A program made the translations under genes and the position numbers. From Smittium culicis (Eukaryota > Kickxellomycota > Harpellomycetes > Harpellales > Legeriomycetaceae): a DNA stretch of 18,624 nucleotides. The stretch's first letter is position 1. Each line of letters starts with the position of its first letter. The notes under the pieces were generated by a model. The model searched no databases. It was not told the DNA's origin and was given only the letters and a program-made list of their open reading frames with translations. The stretch spans positions 1-18,624 of the forward strand of contig LSSN01002614.1 in the NCBI GenBank assembly GCA_001970855.1. The letters are read 5' to 3'. Of the stretch, positions 1 to 10,800 are shown piece by piece.

Positions 1-2465
1 TTGCTACCGCTCATTATCTGTCCGTCGATGATCATCTTAGCTAGCCTATTCATAATTTTTTTCTGTATTAGTCTATTCAAAGGTCTGGCACCAAACACAG
101 GGTCATAGCCATTCACGGAAAGCCATTCTTTTGCAGAGTCTGTGACATCTAAAGAGATATTTTGAGATTCTAGCTTTTTATCCAGTTCTGCTAGACGGAT
201 GTCGACGATTTTTCGGATCATTGGAAGAGACAAACGGTTAAAGACTAAGACTTCATCTACGCGATTTGTGAATTCGGGGCTGAAGTGGTGTTTTACCAAA
301 TTCAAGATAGTAGCTTTAGTTTTTTCACTGACGGCAGATTCGTCAAAATTATCTACCTTATCATGAACTTCATTAATAGTGAATCTACTGCTAGAATCTT
401 CAGCAATCAGTTCAGCACCCAAGTTGCTGGTCATGATAACAATGGTATTGCGAAAGTCAACTGTTCTGCCCTGGCTATCAGTCAAATGACCTTCGTCAAG
501 TACTTGTAGAAGCAGGTTTGTGACATCGTGGTGGGCCTTTTCTATTTCATCCAGCAAAATAACGGAATAGGGCTTCTTTCTAACAGCATCAGTTAGTTCA
601 CCTCCTTGGTCATATCCAACATATCCTGGTGGCGCACCAATAAGACGGCTTATTGAGAATTTTTCCATATATTCGCTCATATCAATTCTGATAATATTAC
701 TTTCAGAGGAAAACAGGAATTCGGCTATTGCCTTGCATAGCTCAGTTTTACCAACACCGGTAGGTCCTAAAAACATGAAACTTCCTAAAGGCCTTTTTTC
801 GCTTTGCAGGCCTGATCTGCTGAGTCTAATTGCTTCTGAAATTGATTCTATAGCCTGAGATTGACCAATCACTCTTTTGCTTAATATAGATTCTAAATTC
901 AAGAGTTTTTTCTTTTCAATTGATACCAAGCTGTTTACAGGAATGCCTGTTGAAGACGAGACAACTTTAGCAATGTCTTCAGAAGTAACTCGCATATTTA
1001 ACAAGCTTTTTCCACCAAAATTTTCAGAGGAACTATTATCATCTGCACCAGCATATGTTTCCGTCAGGCTTTCTTGTTCATTTGGGAGTTGTTTTTCTAG
1101 GTCGGGAATGATACCGTATTGGAGCTCACTTGCTTTCATGAGATTTCCACTTCTCTGGGCTGCTTCTAATTCTTTTCTGCTTTCGTCGATTTTCTTTTTA
1201 ATCTCGTTAATTTTATTTATATTTTCTTTTTCTACTTCCCATTGCTTTATGAGCTGATCGCATAGCTTTGAGTTTTCTTCTATTTTAGAGGCAATTTCTT
1301 CCCTTCGTTTATTTGAAGCGGGATCAGTTTCTTTTTTAAGCGATTCAAGCTCTATTTTTAGAGTCAAAATAGATCTTTCTAATACTTCTATGGATTCAGG
1401 TTTGCTTTCTTGCTGGGTTCGAAGTTTACTGCATGCTTCATCGACCAAATCTATGGCTTTATCAGGTAAAAAGCGGGCTTGGACATAGCGGTTACTAAGA
1501 ACAGCGGCGCTGACAAGAGCACTGTCAGCGATAGATACCCCATGGAATACTTCATACTTTTCTTTGAGGCCTCTGAGAATTGAAATAGTATCTTCAACAC
1601 TAGGTTCATCGATCATGATAGGTTGGAAGCGTCGTTCAAGAGCCTTATCTTTCTCGATATTCATTCTATATTCTTCAACTGTGGTTGCACCTAAACAACG
1701 TAGCATTCCACGAGCAAGAGCGGGTTTGAGAAGATTTCCAGCATCCATAGCACCATCAACTTTTCCGAGCCCAAGGAGCATGTGCATTTCGTCAATAAAT
1801 AGTATGGTATTTTGGTCGTTTGTTACGTCGGCGAGAACAGATTTAAGGCGCTCTTCAAACTCGCCACGGTATTTAGCACCTGCAACGAGTGCGCCAAGAT
1901 CAAGAGCAATAAGTTTTTTCCCTTTCATGCTTTCAGGAACCTCGCCTTTGACTATTCTTTGTGCAAGACCTTCAGCTATTGCGGTCTTACCGACACCAGC
2001 CTCGCCGATTAAAACAGGGTTATTTTTTGTCCTACGTGAAAGAACCTGTATTGCTCGCCTAATCTCCTCGTCTCTACCAATTACTGGATCAAGCTTGCCA
2101 TCATGAGCAAGCTGAGTTAAATCAACACCGTATAGAGCTAGGGCTTCCCCGGTCTTTTTGGGCCCCATTCTGAGGCCTTCGTTGCCTACGGCATATGATC
2201 TTATTTGTTTATGAGAAATCAAGTTGAGATATTTTAAGGGTTTTATGTTTGTACTAGTAAACGAAGAATATCTGCGCAGGTTATGGTTTATTTGATATTG
2301 GAATCCTTTCAAAAGTGAAGATTTGTTAAATTGAGAAAGTTTGTCCGTCTTTAGTGAGGCTGTTGAAAAGGAAACTGGTTTATAAAGGCTAGGCAGATAT
2401 GCGCCCTTGATGTTGACTAAGGGGGCCAGAAAACCTCTTCGATTTGTTTTTAAGGAGCTAAGCAT
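1..2465 (-). CDS. HSP78: Mitochondrial Hsp78/ClpB-type AAA+ disaggregase, 3' end cut by window edge
   Basis: The frame is open for 821 codons from the ATG at 2465-2463 and leaves the window still coding, with no intron. The product is an Hsp100 AAA+ protein that, with mitochondrial Hsp70, threads aggregated matrix proteins through its hexamer pore. Residues 1 to about 110 are basic and Ser/Thr-rich, like a matrix-targeting presequence, with possible cleavage sites near RRYS or IRSYA. There is no ClpB N-domain, as in yeast Hsp78. NBD1 has Walker A GEAGVGKT (154-161), Walker B FIDEMH (Asp225-Glu226) and an ALERRF arginine-finger motif. A charged coiled-coil middle domain spans about 365-480. 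NBD2 has Walker A GPTGVGKT (567-574), the GYVGY pore loop and Walker [10 protein letters not shown] (Asp639-Glu640). The Clp C-terminal domain with [11 protein letters not shown] follows. Yeast Hsp78 is about 810 residues, so probably only a few dozen are missing. I saw no convincing heat-shock element upstream. Family assignment is very secure; mitochondrial location is inferred from the N-terminus. Confidence 0.95.
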   Translation of the reverse strand, partial: MLSSLKTNRRGFLAPLVNIKGAYLPSLYKPVSFSTASLKTDKLSQFNKSSLLKGFQYQINHNLRRYSSFTSTNIKPLKYLNLISHKQIRSYAVGNEGLRMGPKKTGEALALYGVDLTQLAHDGKLDPVIGRDEEIRRAIQVLSRRTKNNPVLIGEAGVGKTAIAEGLAQRIVKGEVPESMKGKKLIALDLGALVAGAKYRGEFEERLKSVLADVTNDQNTILFIDEMHMLLGLGKVDGAMDAGNLLKPALARGMLRCLGATTVEEYRMNIEKDKALERRFQPIMIDEPSVEDTISILRGLKEKYEVFHGVSIADSALVSAAVLSNRYVQARFLPDKAIDLVDEACSKLRTQQESKPESIEVLERSILTLKIELESLKKETDPASNKRREEIASKIEENSKLCDQLIKQWEVEKENINKINEIKKKIDESRKELEAAQRSGNLMKASELQYGIIPDLEKQLPNEQESLTETYAGADDNSSSENFGGKSLLNMRVTSEDIAKVVSSSTGIPVNSLVSIEKKKLLNLESILSKRVIGQSQAIESISEAIRLSRSGLQSEKRPLGSFMFLGPTGVGKTELCKAIAEFLFSSESNIIRIDMSEYMEKFSISRLIGAPPGYVGYDQGGELTDAVRKKPYSVILLDEIEKAHHDVTNLLLQVLDEGHLTDSQGRTVDFRNTIVIMTSNLGAELIAEDSSSRFTINEVHDKVDNFDESAVSEKTKATILNLVKHHFSPEFTNRVDEVLVFNRLSLPMIRKIVDIRLAELDKKLESQNISLDVTDSAKEWLSVNGYDPVFGARPLNRLIQKKIMNRLAKMIIDGQIMSGS

Positions 2466-3743
2466 AGTTATTGCTTCTTTTGGTACAAAATAGTAAATAC
2501 AGAATATATATTTTCTTTAACTAAATTCTAATAATAAAGATTATTCAGGTTGAATCGAATTTTTAAAAATTTAGATCCATTGATGTAAAAAGTTGACTCT
2601 ATTTATACAACTTGTAAAGGCTCTGAATAAGACTAAATCGAATAGAAAATAATTTGCACTTATAAGTCAAATAAGCTTATTGTAACTATAAGATCAGATA
2701 CCACAAATCAAATAATCATAACTAACTAATTTAGTTATTATTACTATTAGTATAGTATTTACTATTTACTTTTGATTGGCGCGTAGCTTCCTGCGCTAAA
2801 TGAGCGTGCAAATAAAAGAGCAGAAAAAGGAAGCCAGTTTCTATGCAAATGGAAGATTTGGTAGTATTGTATCCATTTAATTCCAATACTTTCTTTAGCT
2901 TTCCATTACTCGCATCTGAGCTTCTATTCACACTTCCCAATCACCAGAATGTTCTAAATCTACACTATTTATGCATAAATCCTTCTAATTTCCCAGATCA
3001 CTAAAAACCGAAACTTAATAAAACTTCTTTTTCATTTATACTGATGGGACTTCCAAATGTAACAGCTTGTACATGTATTCTAATAAAGTCACATGCCATT
3101 TCATCGCAATTAAAGTCATAATATTTTCTACTTACTATTCACAGCCAGTAGACTATTATTGTTCTACCATATAAAGTCACCTGATTTTTCTCTAAATAGT
3201 TAAATTCCTAGATTCATTCAAATATTAGCTCGTTGAAGTTGAACAGAAAATATCAATTAAACTATAAACAACCAGTTAATAATAAAAGTCGATCATTTAA
3301 AAAGTTATGATCTTAAAATCATTAAAGAGCTTACCCAGTAATTTATCAAGCTGTTAAAATATAGCCTGGAATCAGATCGAGTTCGGTGCATATACCTGAA
3401 ACTGATATAAATAAGTAAAGCCGGACAATAAAAAAATAAAATTTCAAATTTATTGACATATAAATAATAATTAAACATGTACTGTAAAAAGTATTTCGTA
3501 TAGGAAATTTGGCTTTAATGTAAAAAAATACATAGGAAGAATATCAGCTAAGTGTGATACAATATAACTCATTAATCTCTGGATGTAACAATGACCCATT
3601 GACGAGGGAAATATAATCACCAAAATATTTTTTTTTAGAAATATAATCAGAGTACAAATCTTTTAGGAATTCCACAAAGAAAAATTAGATTAATGCACTT
3701 TAATTTATCATTAAAATGTATTTGATATTTTTAATACAATAAA
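2466..3743. other. Intergenic region with no recognisable gene
   Basis: About 1.3 kb of AT-rich sequence between HSP78 (which reads away to the left) and the transporter relic. It should contain the HSP78 promoter. The only sizeable open frame, minus strand 2731-2940, begins with TTG, has no in-frame ATG and matches nothing I recognise. No tRNA-like internal promoter boxes or clear repeats were found. Confidence 0.6.
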
Positions 3744-5759
3744 ATGAAATCCGGTTTAGATTTAACAGATAATTTAAACTCATTTAGGGCACACTCAAAT
3801 AATACATGTTATAAACCTTTCCCACAAAGTTCTTACTGTGCAAGCGACCCAGACAGCACTCCAAGAACTAGAAATCCGTCACCAGAATTCCATGAGATTG
3901 AAAAAAAAACCCAGTACTTGCAAATAACCTTTATATTTCTTACTTAAATCGTAGAGTTTACCAGCATTACAGCTGTATATCCCTATTTTTATTTTGTAAG
4001 CTAATTTTTACATAGATATATATGTATAAATATCACATTTCTTATTCCTATTTATTTGCAAATTAATCAAAGTGTGATAATTTATACAACTCTAGTTTGA
4101 TATTAATTCAGGAGTTTCGAAATCGCCTTCGGTATAGGAAAATATGCAGGGTTACTTGATTAAATTTTTCACTTATCACAAGCAATAACTCTTAATTAAA
4201 ATAATATCATGGATAATATATATGTAGAATGATAGTTTTCTCTAACTTTTTTATTTCGATAGCTATTATTTTAGGCGTTTTTTCAGAAAAATATGGAAAG
4301 AAGCCTGTATTGATTTTTGTGTTTGTTGGCTGTATAATTTCCTCAACAATAATCGGATTGACGAACAATTATTATTGTGCATTACTCGCAAGGTTGACTT
4401 CAGGTGCTTTTTCAGGAAATGTGTCTTCTTTACGCACATATTTATACGAGATCAGTAGCCTTGGTGATATATCCATCCTGTTCACGTATTTGGGTTTGAT
4501 GATTAATTTAGGGAGTGCGATTGGACCGATAATCGGAGGAATGCTGTACGATAAATATGATTCCTTTCCTTCTGGACTAAAAAAGTATACTATATTCAAG
4601 GAAAAACCACATTTATTACCAAACTTGTTGATTTCAGCGATTTATGCCTTGCTTTTGATTTACTGCATTTTCGTATTCAGGAGGCTAAAACGTTTAAAAG
4701 TTACAAAGGAAATTCACAAAGCTCAATAAATAGAAGAAAAAACATTCAGATTGGTCACAATGGGTATTCACCATTGTATGAAAGGAATGTAAAACATAGT
4801 AGCGTAGAATTGGCAGGAAATGAATATGTTGATTTTGAAGAGCGCAGCTATAGCGTTCGAGAGGAATCGCCTATACTATTAAAGTGTAAAAGTAAGAAAA
4901 TGAATTAATTTAATGGAAATTAGTTTAGTTCTAAACTTAATTTGTCAATTTTAATCAGCAATAGGTATAGATTATGGAAGCTACACAGAATCGGAAAAAA
5001 ATTTAAACAAATATAAACCATACCGAGATACTAGAAGTGAAGAAATAAATATATGCGGTGAATCAGATTCTTTATCAGTACAATCAAGCTCACTGAACAT
5101 TTTGCCAATTATTTCCACATAGCAGGATAAAAGACCATTCTGCTCTAAATTTTCTAGAACTATGATTCTATGTTTTGCAATTATTTTAGTTTGTTGTACA
5201 AGTAAGGCTATATTTATAAGCTTTTTTAATTATTGGGCAGCTTCGAAGGCGACTGATGGGGGCCTAGAATTTTCAGCTTATGATATCAGTTTGTTTTATG
5301 GAGTATCGAACGTAATATCAATTGCGGTTCAAAGTTTCATTTTACCAAAAGTATACGCCAAGTACAAAGTAAAATCAATTTGCAAGATTGGGATATATAT
5401 CGTCTTATTAGTTTTTAATCTATATAACTAGAACAAACGGCTTCTTCATTTGGTTATACTGGTTTAAGCAATACTAACTTTATATATTTCTATATTATAT
5501 ATTATAGACATCGAATGCAATTTTACGCTCAGATGACTCGGGGCTTATTTTTGGAATAAGCCAGATGCTTTTGTCAGCATCAAGTTTTATGGGTCTGATG
5601 ATAGCTGGTGAACTGCTGGCTCTGATATTGACTATTAGGAACATTAGCCCATATAATTTCGATTTGGCATAGGTACTAATAGGATTCTTATTTTTACTTC
5701 CAATAATCATGGAAAAGAGATTGCCAAATTTAAAAAATCATTCTATAAGCGAAGATTGA
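3744..5759 (+). pseudogene. Decayed ZIFL-type major facilitator (MFS) transporter
   Basis: The pieces read in order as a 12-helix MFS transporter of the fungal/plant ZIFL type. They are: a cytoplasmic tail (from ATG 3744); helix 1 with FTSITAVYPYFYF (3957-3995); IGKYAG (4134-4150); helix 2 through the signature SEKYGKKP and GAFSGNVSSLRTYLYEI; helix 5 with GPIIGG (exon 4228 onward); a long hydrophilic loop (4678-5077); helix 7 (from 5162); and a C-terminal part with GLIFGISQMLLS (5508-5759). Introns with good splice sites fit at 4151-4227, 4892-4958 and 5453-5507. The gene is broken. TAA (3945-3947) interrupts helix 1. No in-frame splice joins 3995 to the 4110 segment. The frame shifts by one near 4676-4680, where FVF must pass to QEAKTF. 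TAG stops lie at 5429 and 5670. TAG at 5120 could instead be spliced out in a 45-nt intron (5078-5122). Residues expected for helices 8-9 are largely missing. Intact members export ions or organic substrates across plasma or vacuolar membranes; the substrate here cannot be told. Confidence 0.8.
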
Positions 5760-6657
5760 ATAGGAATATATAATTCTCAAAATTTTAGTAGCCATTAAAA
5801 ATCTAGTTCATACTTTGATCAAACGATATATCACGACCGATAATGAGATCATAGTAATAATATTAATGCATAAGCTTATCAATTTCGATTTCAATTTTTA
5901 AAATTAATAAACGCAACAACCTATTTAATAATGTATTTGAATAGAAAGTTCAAGCATCAGATGCTTTTAATTTAGCGAATTTTGAAATTATAAATTCATT
6001 TTTACCAAATTAAAATCAAATTATCCAATACGAGCATCAATCTAGTTGTTTTTGGTTGATAGGAATAGCAATAGTGCAAGCCATACCAAAAAATAGTATA
6101 TTCGCCTGCTTGGTTAGTTATAAAAGATATTTATAATAGAAGAGTTAATTTAGCATTTTTTACTAAACCCAGTACATTATGTGTAACTTGATGAATATTA
6201 AGAGTAATCGAATGTAATTGTGGGTGCTGATGACTGAAATTAAGTGTTATTGTGTCAAGTTCTAGTTTTTAGATGCAAGTAAATAGACGAAGAAATATGT
6301 TTTATCATAAGTATAGCTACCAAGTGCTGATATAGTAGCATTGTGGCTGGTATTGTGGAAGTGGAATTTATTGCAAGCTGAAAGCAAAAAAATGGAGAAA
6401 TGGATAAAAAGTAATTAAAGTAGTACAGTACTATCAAATGTTTATAAAGTCCAAAAATATTTATTATAGCTCATAATAATGCATTTGCGAGAGGGATCGA
6501 GGATTAAGGCTACACTGTAAAATCTATAAATTACTAAAGTTCGTATCTGCGGGAGCTAATAGTGGCCATTTTCCATTATCTAAATTTGATAAAAAATCGC
6601 GTTAAATCATAGTAATATTCCAATATTCAACAATGAATGATATCGCAGGCTTATATT
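5760..6657. other. Intergenic region with no recognisable gene
   Basis: About 0.9 kb of AT-rich sequence between the 3' end of the transporter relic and the 3' end of the MED9-like gene (convergent). The only open frame of note (minus strand 6255-6437) has no recognisable motif and no supporting splice structure. No RNA gene or repeat was seen. Confidence 0.55.
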
Positions 6658-7101
6658 TTATTTTTTTAGATGTTCAAGCAACTCAATCCTATTTTTGTCG
6701 ATATATAGAAAGATTATTTATAAGATTATTAATAATGATTTTTATTAAAAAAAACGGGTTATATAATAAACCAAAATTTGTATACATCTTTTTATCTAAT
6801 ATCTGAGTTTCATTTTTAAGTATTTCTTTTTGCTCGTTTATGGGTAAATGTATACCAGGGAGATTCGATACAGTAGACTGGATTTTTTGAATCTTATCAG
6901 ACCAACCGGTCATCTAATGGAAATAGTAATGATGAATAATAAGTTCAGTTTAACTAAATGAAGATTACTTGAGATACAATAGATAAAAAATACCAATTCT
7001 GTCAGCTGTTTCCATTTGTCCTCTTCAGTTTCGCAGAGAGATAAAATCTCTACAATATCCTCGATCGGCGAAAGCCTTTCTAATTCTTCTTTGTCAAACA
7101 T
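6658..7101 (-). CDS. MED9: Small three-exon protein resembling Mediator subunit 9
   Basis: Three exons give one 88-residue protein: 6994-7101, 6786-6913 and 6658-6688 (start ATG 7101-7099, stop TAA 6660-6658). The introns (6914-6993, gtattt...ttag; 6689-6785, gtatac...atag) are 80 and 97 nt with sites like those in VPS18. The splices keep frame exactly (phase 0, then phase 2) and join LTEL to MTGWSDK and ILDKK to MIELLEHLKK. The product is acidic and helical. The central stretch IQKIQSTVSNLPGIHLPINE followed by QKEIL matches the fungal MED9/Cse2 pattern: a helix, a Leu-Pro-Gly-Ile turn, then an EQ-x-EI coiled coil. MED9 sits in the Mediator middle module and links activators to RNA polymerase II. 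The length is short for the family but covers its conserved core. Exon structure is well supported; the MED9 name rests on pattern memory and is moderately sure. The gene is divergent from VPS18. Confidence 0.6.
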
Positions 7102-7816
7102 ATCAAGTTCTTTTACGAGTATTCAGTGGAAAGACGTCTCAAATATCGATTTTAGTTTTTTGATGTATAAATGGCATAACAATAACTATATTTTACTGGT
7201 TTTCTATTCGAAAATTTCATTATAGGTTTAATATTTTATCATATATTCAATTGGCACTTATTGGCCCATTATTGATATTTTTATAATTTCATTTGGTTAT
7301 TAGCTATAATTACTGAGAGTAGCCAAAGAACTGTTGATATTCGTATTTCAACTTTGTATTTTAATAATCATCCAACTACAATCATTCAGTAATATTAATG
7401 GATATAACTATTGGAGATAAATAATTGACCGAAATACTTTTAAAATTCAAGCTCCAATGGATATATAGTATAAGTTTATTCACTCAGTAAGGCCTATTTG
7501 CTACTGACAGAGTATGTTTGAGTCTATCATTAACATCATTGGGTATATTAAATTCAAGGTTAAAAATAATAATTATTGTACTATTTTATTCGCTATTCTA
7601 TGTTTGACAATAAGTCTGTATAAAGGCAGAACTCGCGAAATAATAGTCTTAGATTTTATTTATAAATCAAGTAATAAAGATTAATTAATCACTGATATTA
7701 TTTTTAACTTTCGCCATCCATATTGTATTTTCAAACATATATTATTTATACACCTCTGGGCTCCTTATCAGTTAATAATCCACCTGTATAATATTTCTGC
7801 AATCGTAATTGCTAAA
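7102..7816. promoter_or_regulatory. Divergent promoter region between MED9-like gene and VPS18
   Basis: About 715 bp between two diverging start codons must hold both promoters and 5' untranslated regions. It is AT-rich. A TATA-like tgtataatat lies about 30 nt before the VPS18 ATG, which is closer than usual for a TATA box, so I do not claim it functions. No gene or repeat was recognised. Confidence 0.4.
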
Positions 7817-10800
7817 ATGAACTCGTCAATTTCCGAAAATTTCAATACTCTACTATCCCTTACGAATGATAATGATGCTCTGAACGTAAATTCAATAAAT
7901 ATTATTTATAGCTATTTTCTTTATCTTATAGTTTACTAATTTAAATTTCTCTCAGAAGTTTAAAAAGGGTTTATATTTCAAATACAAATATTTAATCTTT
8001 TCTTTTTTTTATTCAACTTTTTTCTTCGTAGAATTTATATCAAGCTAAAGAAATAAATAACAAGCTCATAGAAGGCCAAGAAGATATCTTTAGTCTTGAG
8101 CCTGTCGAATTCTCAGTCTCTTCAAGCATTTTGTCTATGGCTGTTGAAAATGACACTCTTGAAATTTTGCTTAAAAATTCAAAAATACAACGAATAAATT
8201 TAAATGAAGCATACAAAATTAGAGGTAGTTAATTTTTACAATAATTTTGATTGCGACTTTACAAATCGAGTTTGAATTATAAATTATCGAACTAACTTTA
8301 ATTTTGCTAATATTCTAGAAATATTAATTCCCATAAAATCTCAAATTCTCGATGACTCCTCGAAACTATTTATGAGCCCGAATGCAAATCACATCCTAGT
8401 AAGCCTTCCTAATGGTGATGTGTACTATCATTTCCATAGCTGGACAAATGCTGTCTTGCTATCTCAACTTAAGGTACAATTATTTTTATTCTCGCTACGT
8501 TAAATCTAATCCTCATAAGATGTTAAATCAAAAACTTTCCATCTATTACATACATAAAGATTCTGGCTATGATATTATTTTATTTTAGGGAAAAGTTATA
8601 TCCTCTGTAAGCTGGAATAAGAGTATCTATGAGAACTTTGATGACTCCAACTCTGGTCCAATCCTCCTTGGTCTTGATGATGGTAAAATTATAGAAATTG
8701 AGCTTAATGGCCTGGATAAATCTGGAAAAAGAACTATAAAGTATTTCCAGCAGGTCTATCAAATTTTTAACTTGGAACCCATTGTAAGTATAAATGTTGA
8801 AAGTTTCCCTGGTCGACAAAATCAAAAACTAGTCTTTATAACTAGTCCTTCTAGAATGTACCAAATTATCGGAATTATAGACTCTACCAACAATGATAAC
8901 ATTTCTAATAAAAACCCTTCGAAGTACCTAAATTTTTTCTCTGTTTTTGGAAATAAGCCCAATTATTTGGAAATTGGAGAAGCAAAAGGTTCTGGAAGTT
9001 TTTGCCTTTTTACAAAATATCAAGAATACTCCCTCGATAGTTCTGCTAACTCTTTTGCCTGGCTTACTAGTAACTTATATTATCATTTTATACATCATTA
9101 TTTAAATATAAATTAAAATAAATCTTATTCCTAATTATCCTATTTATTTATAGGCAATGGAGTTTATTTTGGAAGTTTGAGCTACGGTTCCCAGCAAGCT
9201 GGTGATAGCGTTATTGAAAGCGCAAATTTGATCCCATATTCTGATAACCCTGATGACTTAGCTTCCCATGTTCTTCTAACGGAGTTTCACGTTTTAGTTT
9301 TAGTAAATAATCATATTAAAGCCATTTCTCGTCTAAATGGAGATATAGTTTATGACGAAATAATTAATTCTGTAAGATTTTTTTTAATTGTATTTTTCAC
9401 ATCTATTTTATATAACATTTCTAATATTTATTATCTCTTAGCCCGAACCAGCAACACAAATTTTGCATGACTCAACTAAAAAAACTTATTGGATAACAAC
9501 TCCAACTTCAATAATTGAAATACTCATTACTGACGAAATTAAAGACGTCTGGAAAATATATTTGGAAAAGCTTAACTTTGAGTCTGCTCTTAGCTATTGT
9601 CAAACTGAGTTTCAAAAAACCATGGTTTATAGAGCCCAAGCTGATTTTTACTTTGAAACTAATCGTTATTTGCTTTCAGCCAGTAGCTATGCAAAAAGCA
9701 AAGCCGTTGTTGAAGAAATCGCTCTTAAATTTATTAACAAAAATGATATCAACTCACTAAAAAAATTTCTTACTACTAAGTTATCTTCTTTAACTAAAAA
9801 GGTATTTTTTTATATATACTTTTACACTAAGCCTATAGTTTGTTTTTTATTTATATAATTTTTTTCTTCAAATTATTTTTATAGGATTCTGCTCAGATAT
9901 CTATACTAGCTACATGGGTTGTGGAAATTTATTTGGTTATTCTTGGAAATTATGATGAAAAAATTCTTGTTGGCACTCATAAAGACGGTTCTATGAACAA
10001 TACCGCTCTTGATGTGACTGTTGAGCTCAAATTATCTACAGATGAGTTTCATACGTTTCTAGATTCTTATAAAGTACATTTTTAAATTTTTTTATTCAAT
10101 TTATTGCCCTTTGATATTTTCTTAGTTTACCGTTTATTTTCTCTTACTGTTTTTAGACATACCTTGATCCAAAAAAAATTCTTGGTCTAATTAGTAGTCA
10201 TGGTAGAAGTGATTCTAAAAACTATTATGCTTTCCTTCTTAAAGACTATTCTTTCATAATTGAAGAGCATTTGCTTAGATCTGAGTACGATGAATCTCTA
10301 GAAGTATTAGAAAAATATGTAATTGAAATATCAACATTTATAACTACTCGTATCTCAATTTTTAGTATATTAAAACTATCTAAATTCATTTTATCTAGGG
10401 AAAACCGTCTGACTTTTATAAGCATTCAACTCAGTTGATTAAATGTTATCCTAAAAGATTGGTTGATATTTTGATCAGAAGAAGAAATGTTGATCCTAGC
10501 AAGCTAATCCCTGCATTTATAGAATATGAAAAATCTTACTCACAGCAAACCATAATCGCCTCTAGCAAAGAGGGTTCTAACCAAATTCAAAAATGTAACC
10601 ATGTTGTTAGATATCTTGACTTTGTTATCTACCACGCAAACAATAGGAATAAATCTGTACACCATTACTACTTTAACTTGTTTGCCAAATCCAAGCAGTC
10701 TTCTGAACTTAGCTTACAGAAGTATTTAGAACATTTTCAGCACGACCATGTTTGTGAGCTCGATTACTTGCTTGCTGAATGCTTAAAGTATAACCGAATT

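Noticed and set aside
877..2106. Plus-strand open frames inside HSP78
   Set aside because: They are antisense shadows of a well-conserved AAA+ coding frame and resemble nothing themselves.
2466..2600. gttgaatcgaattt as a possible heat-shock element upstream of HSP78
   Set aside because: The GAA units are direct and wrongly spaced, not the alternating nGAAnnTTCn pattern, so it does not qualify.
2731..2940. Minus-strand open frame of 69 codons with a hydrophobic stretch
   Set aside because: It starts with TTG, has no in-frame ATG, and neither its text nor flanking splice sites suggest a known small protein.
3362..3412. gatcgagttcggtgc resembling a tRNA B box
   Set aside because: It departs from GGTTCGANTCC at key positions and no cloverleaf could be drawn around it.
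4626..4680. A 55-nt intron (gttgat...attcag) as an explanation for the frame change near 4678
   Set aside because: Splicing it out would delete the conserved sixth membrane helix, so a true frameshift is more likely.
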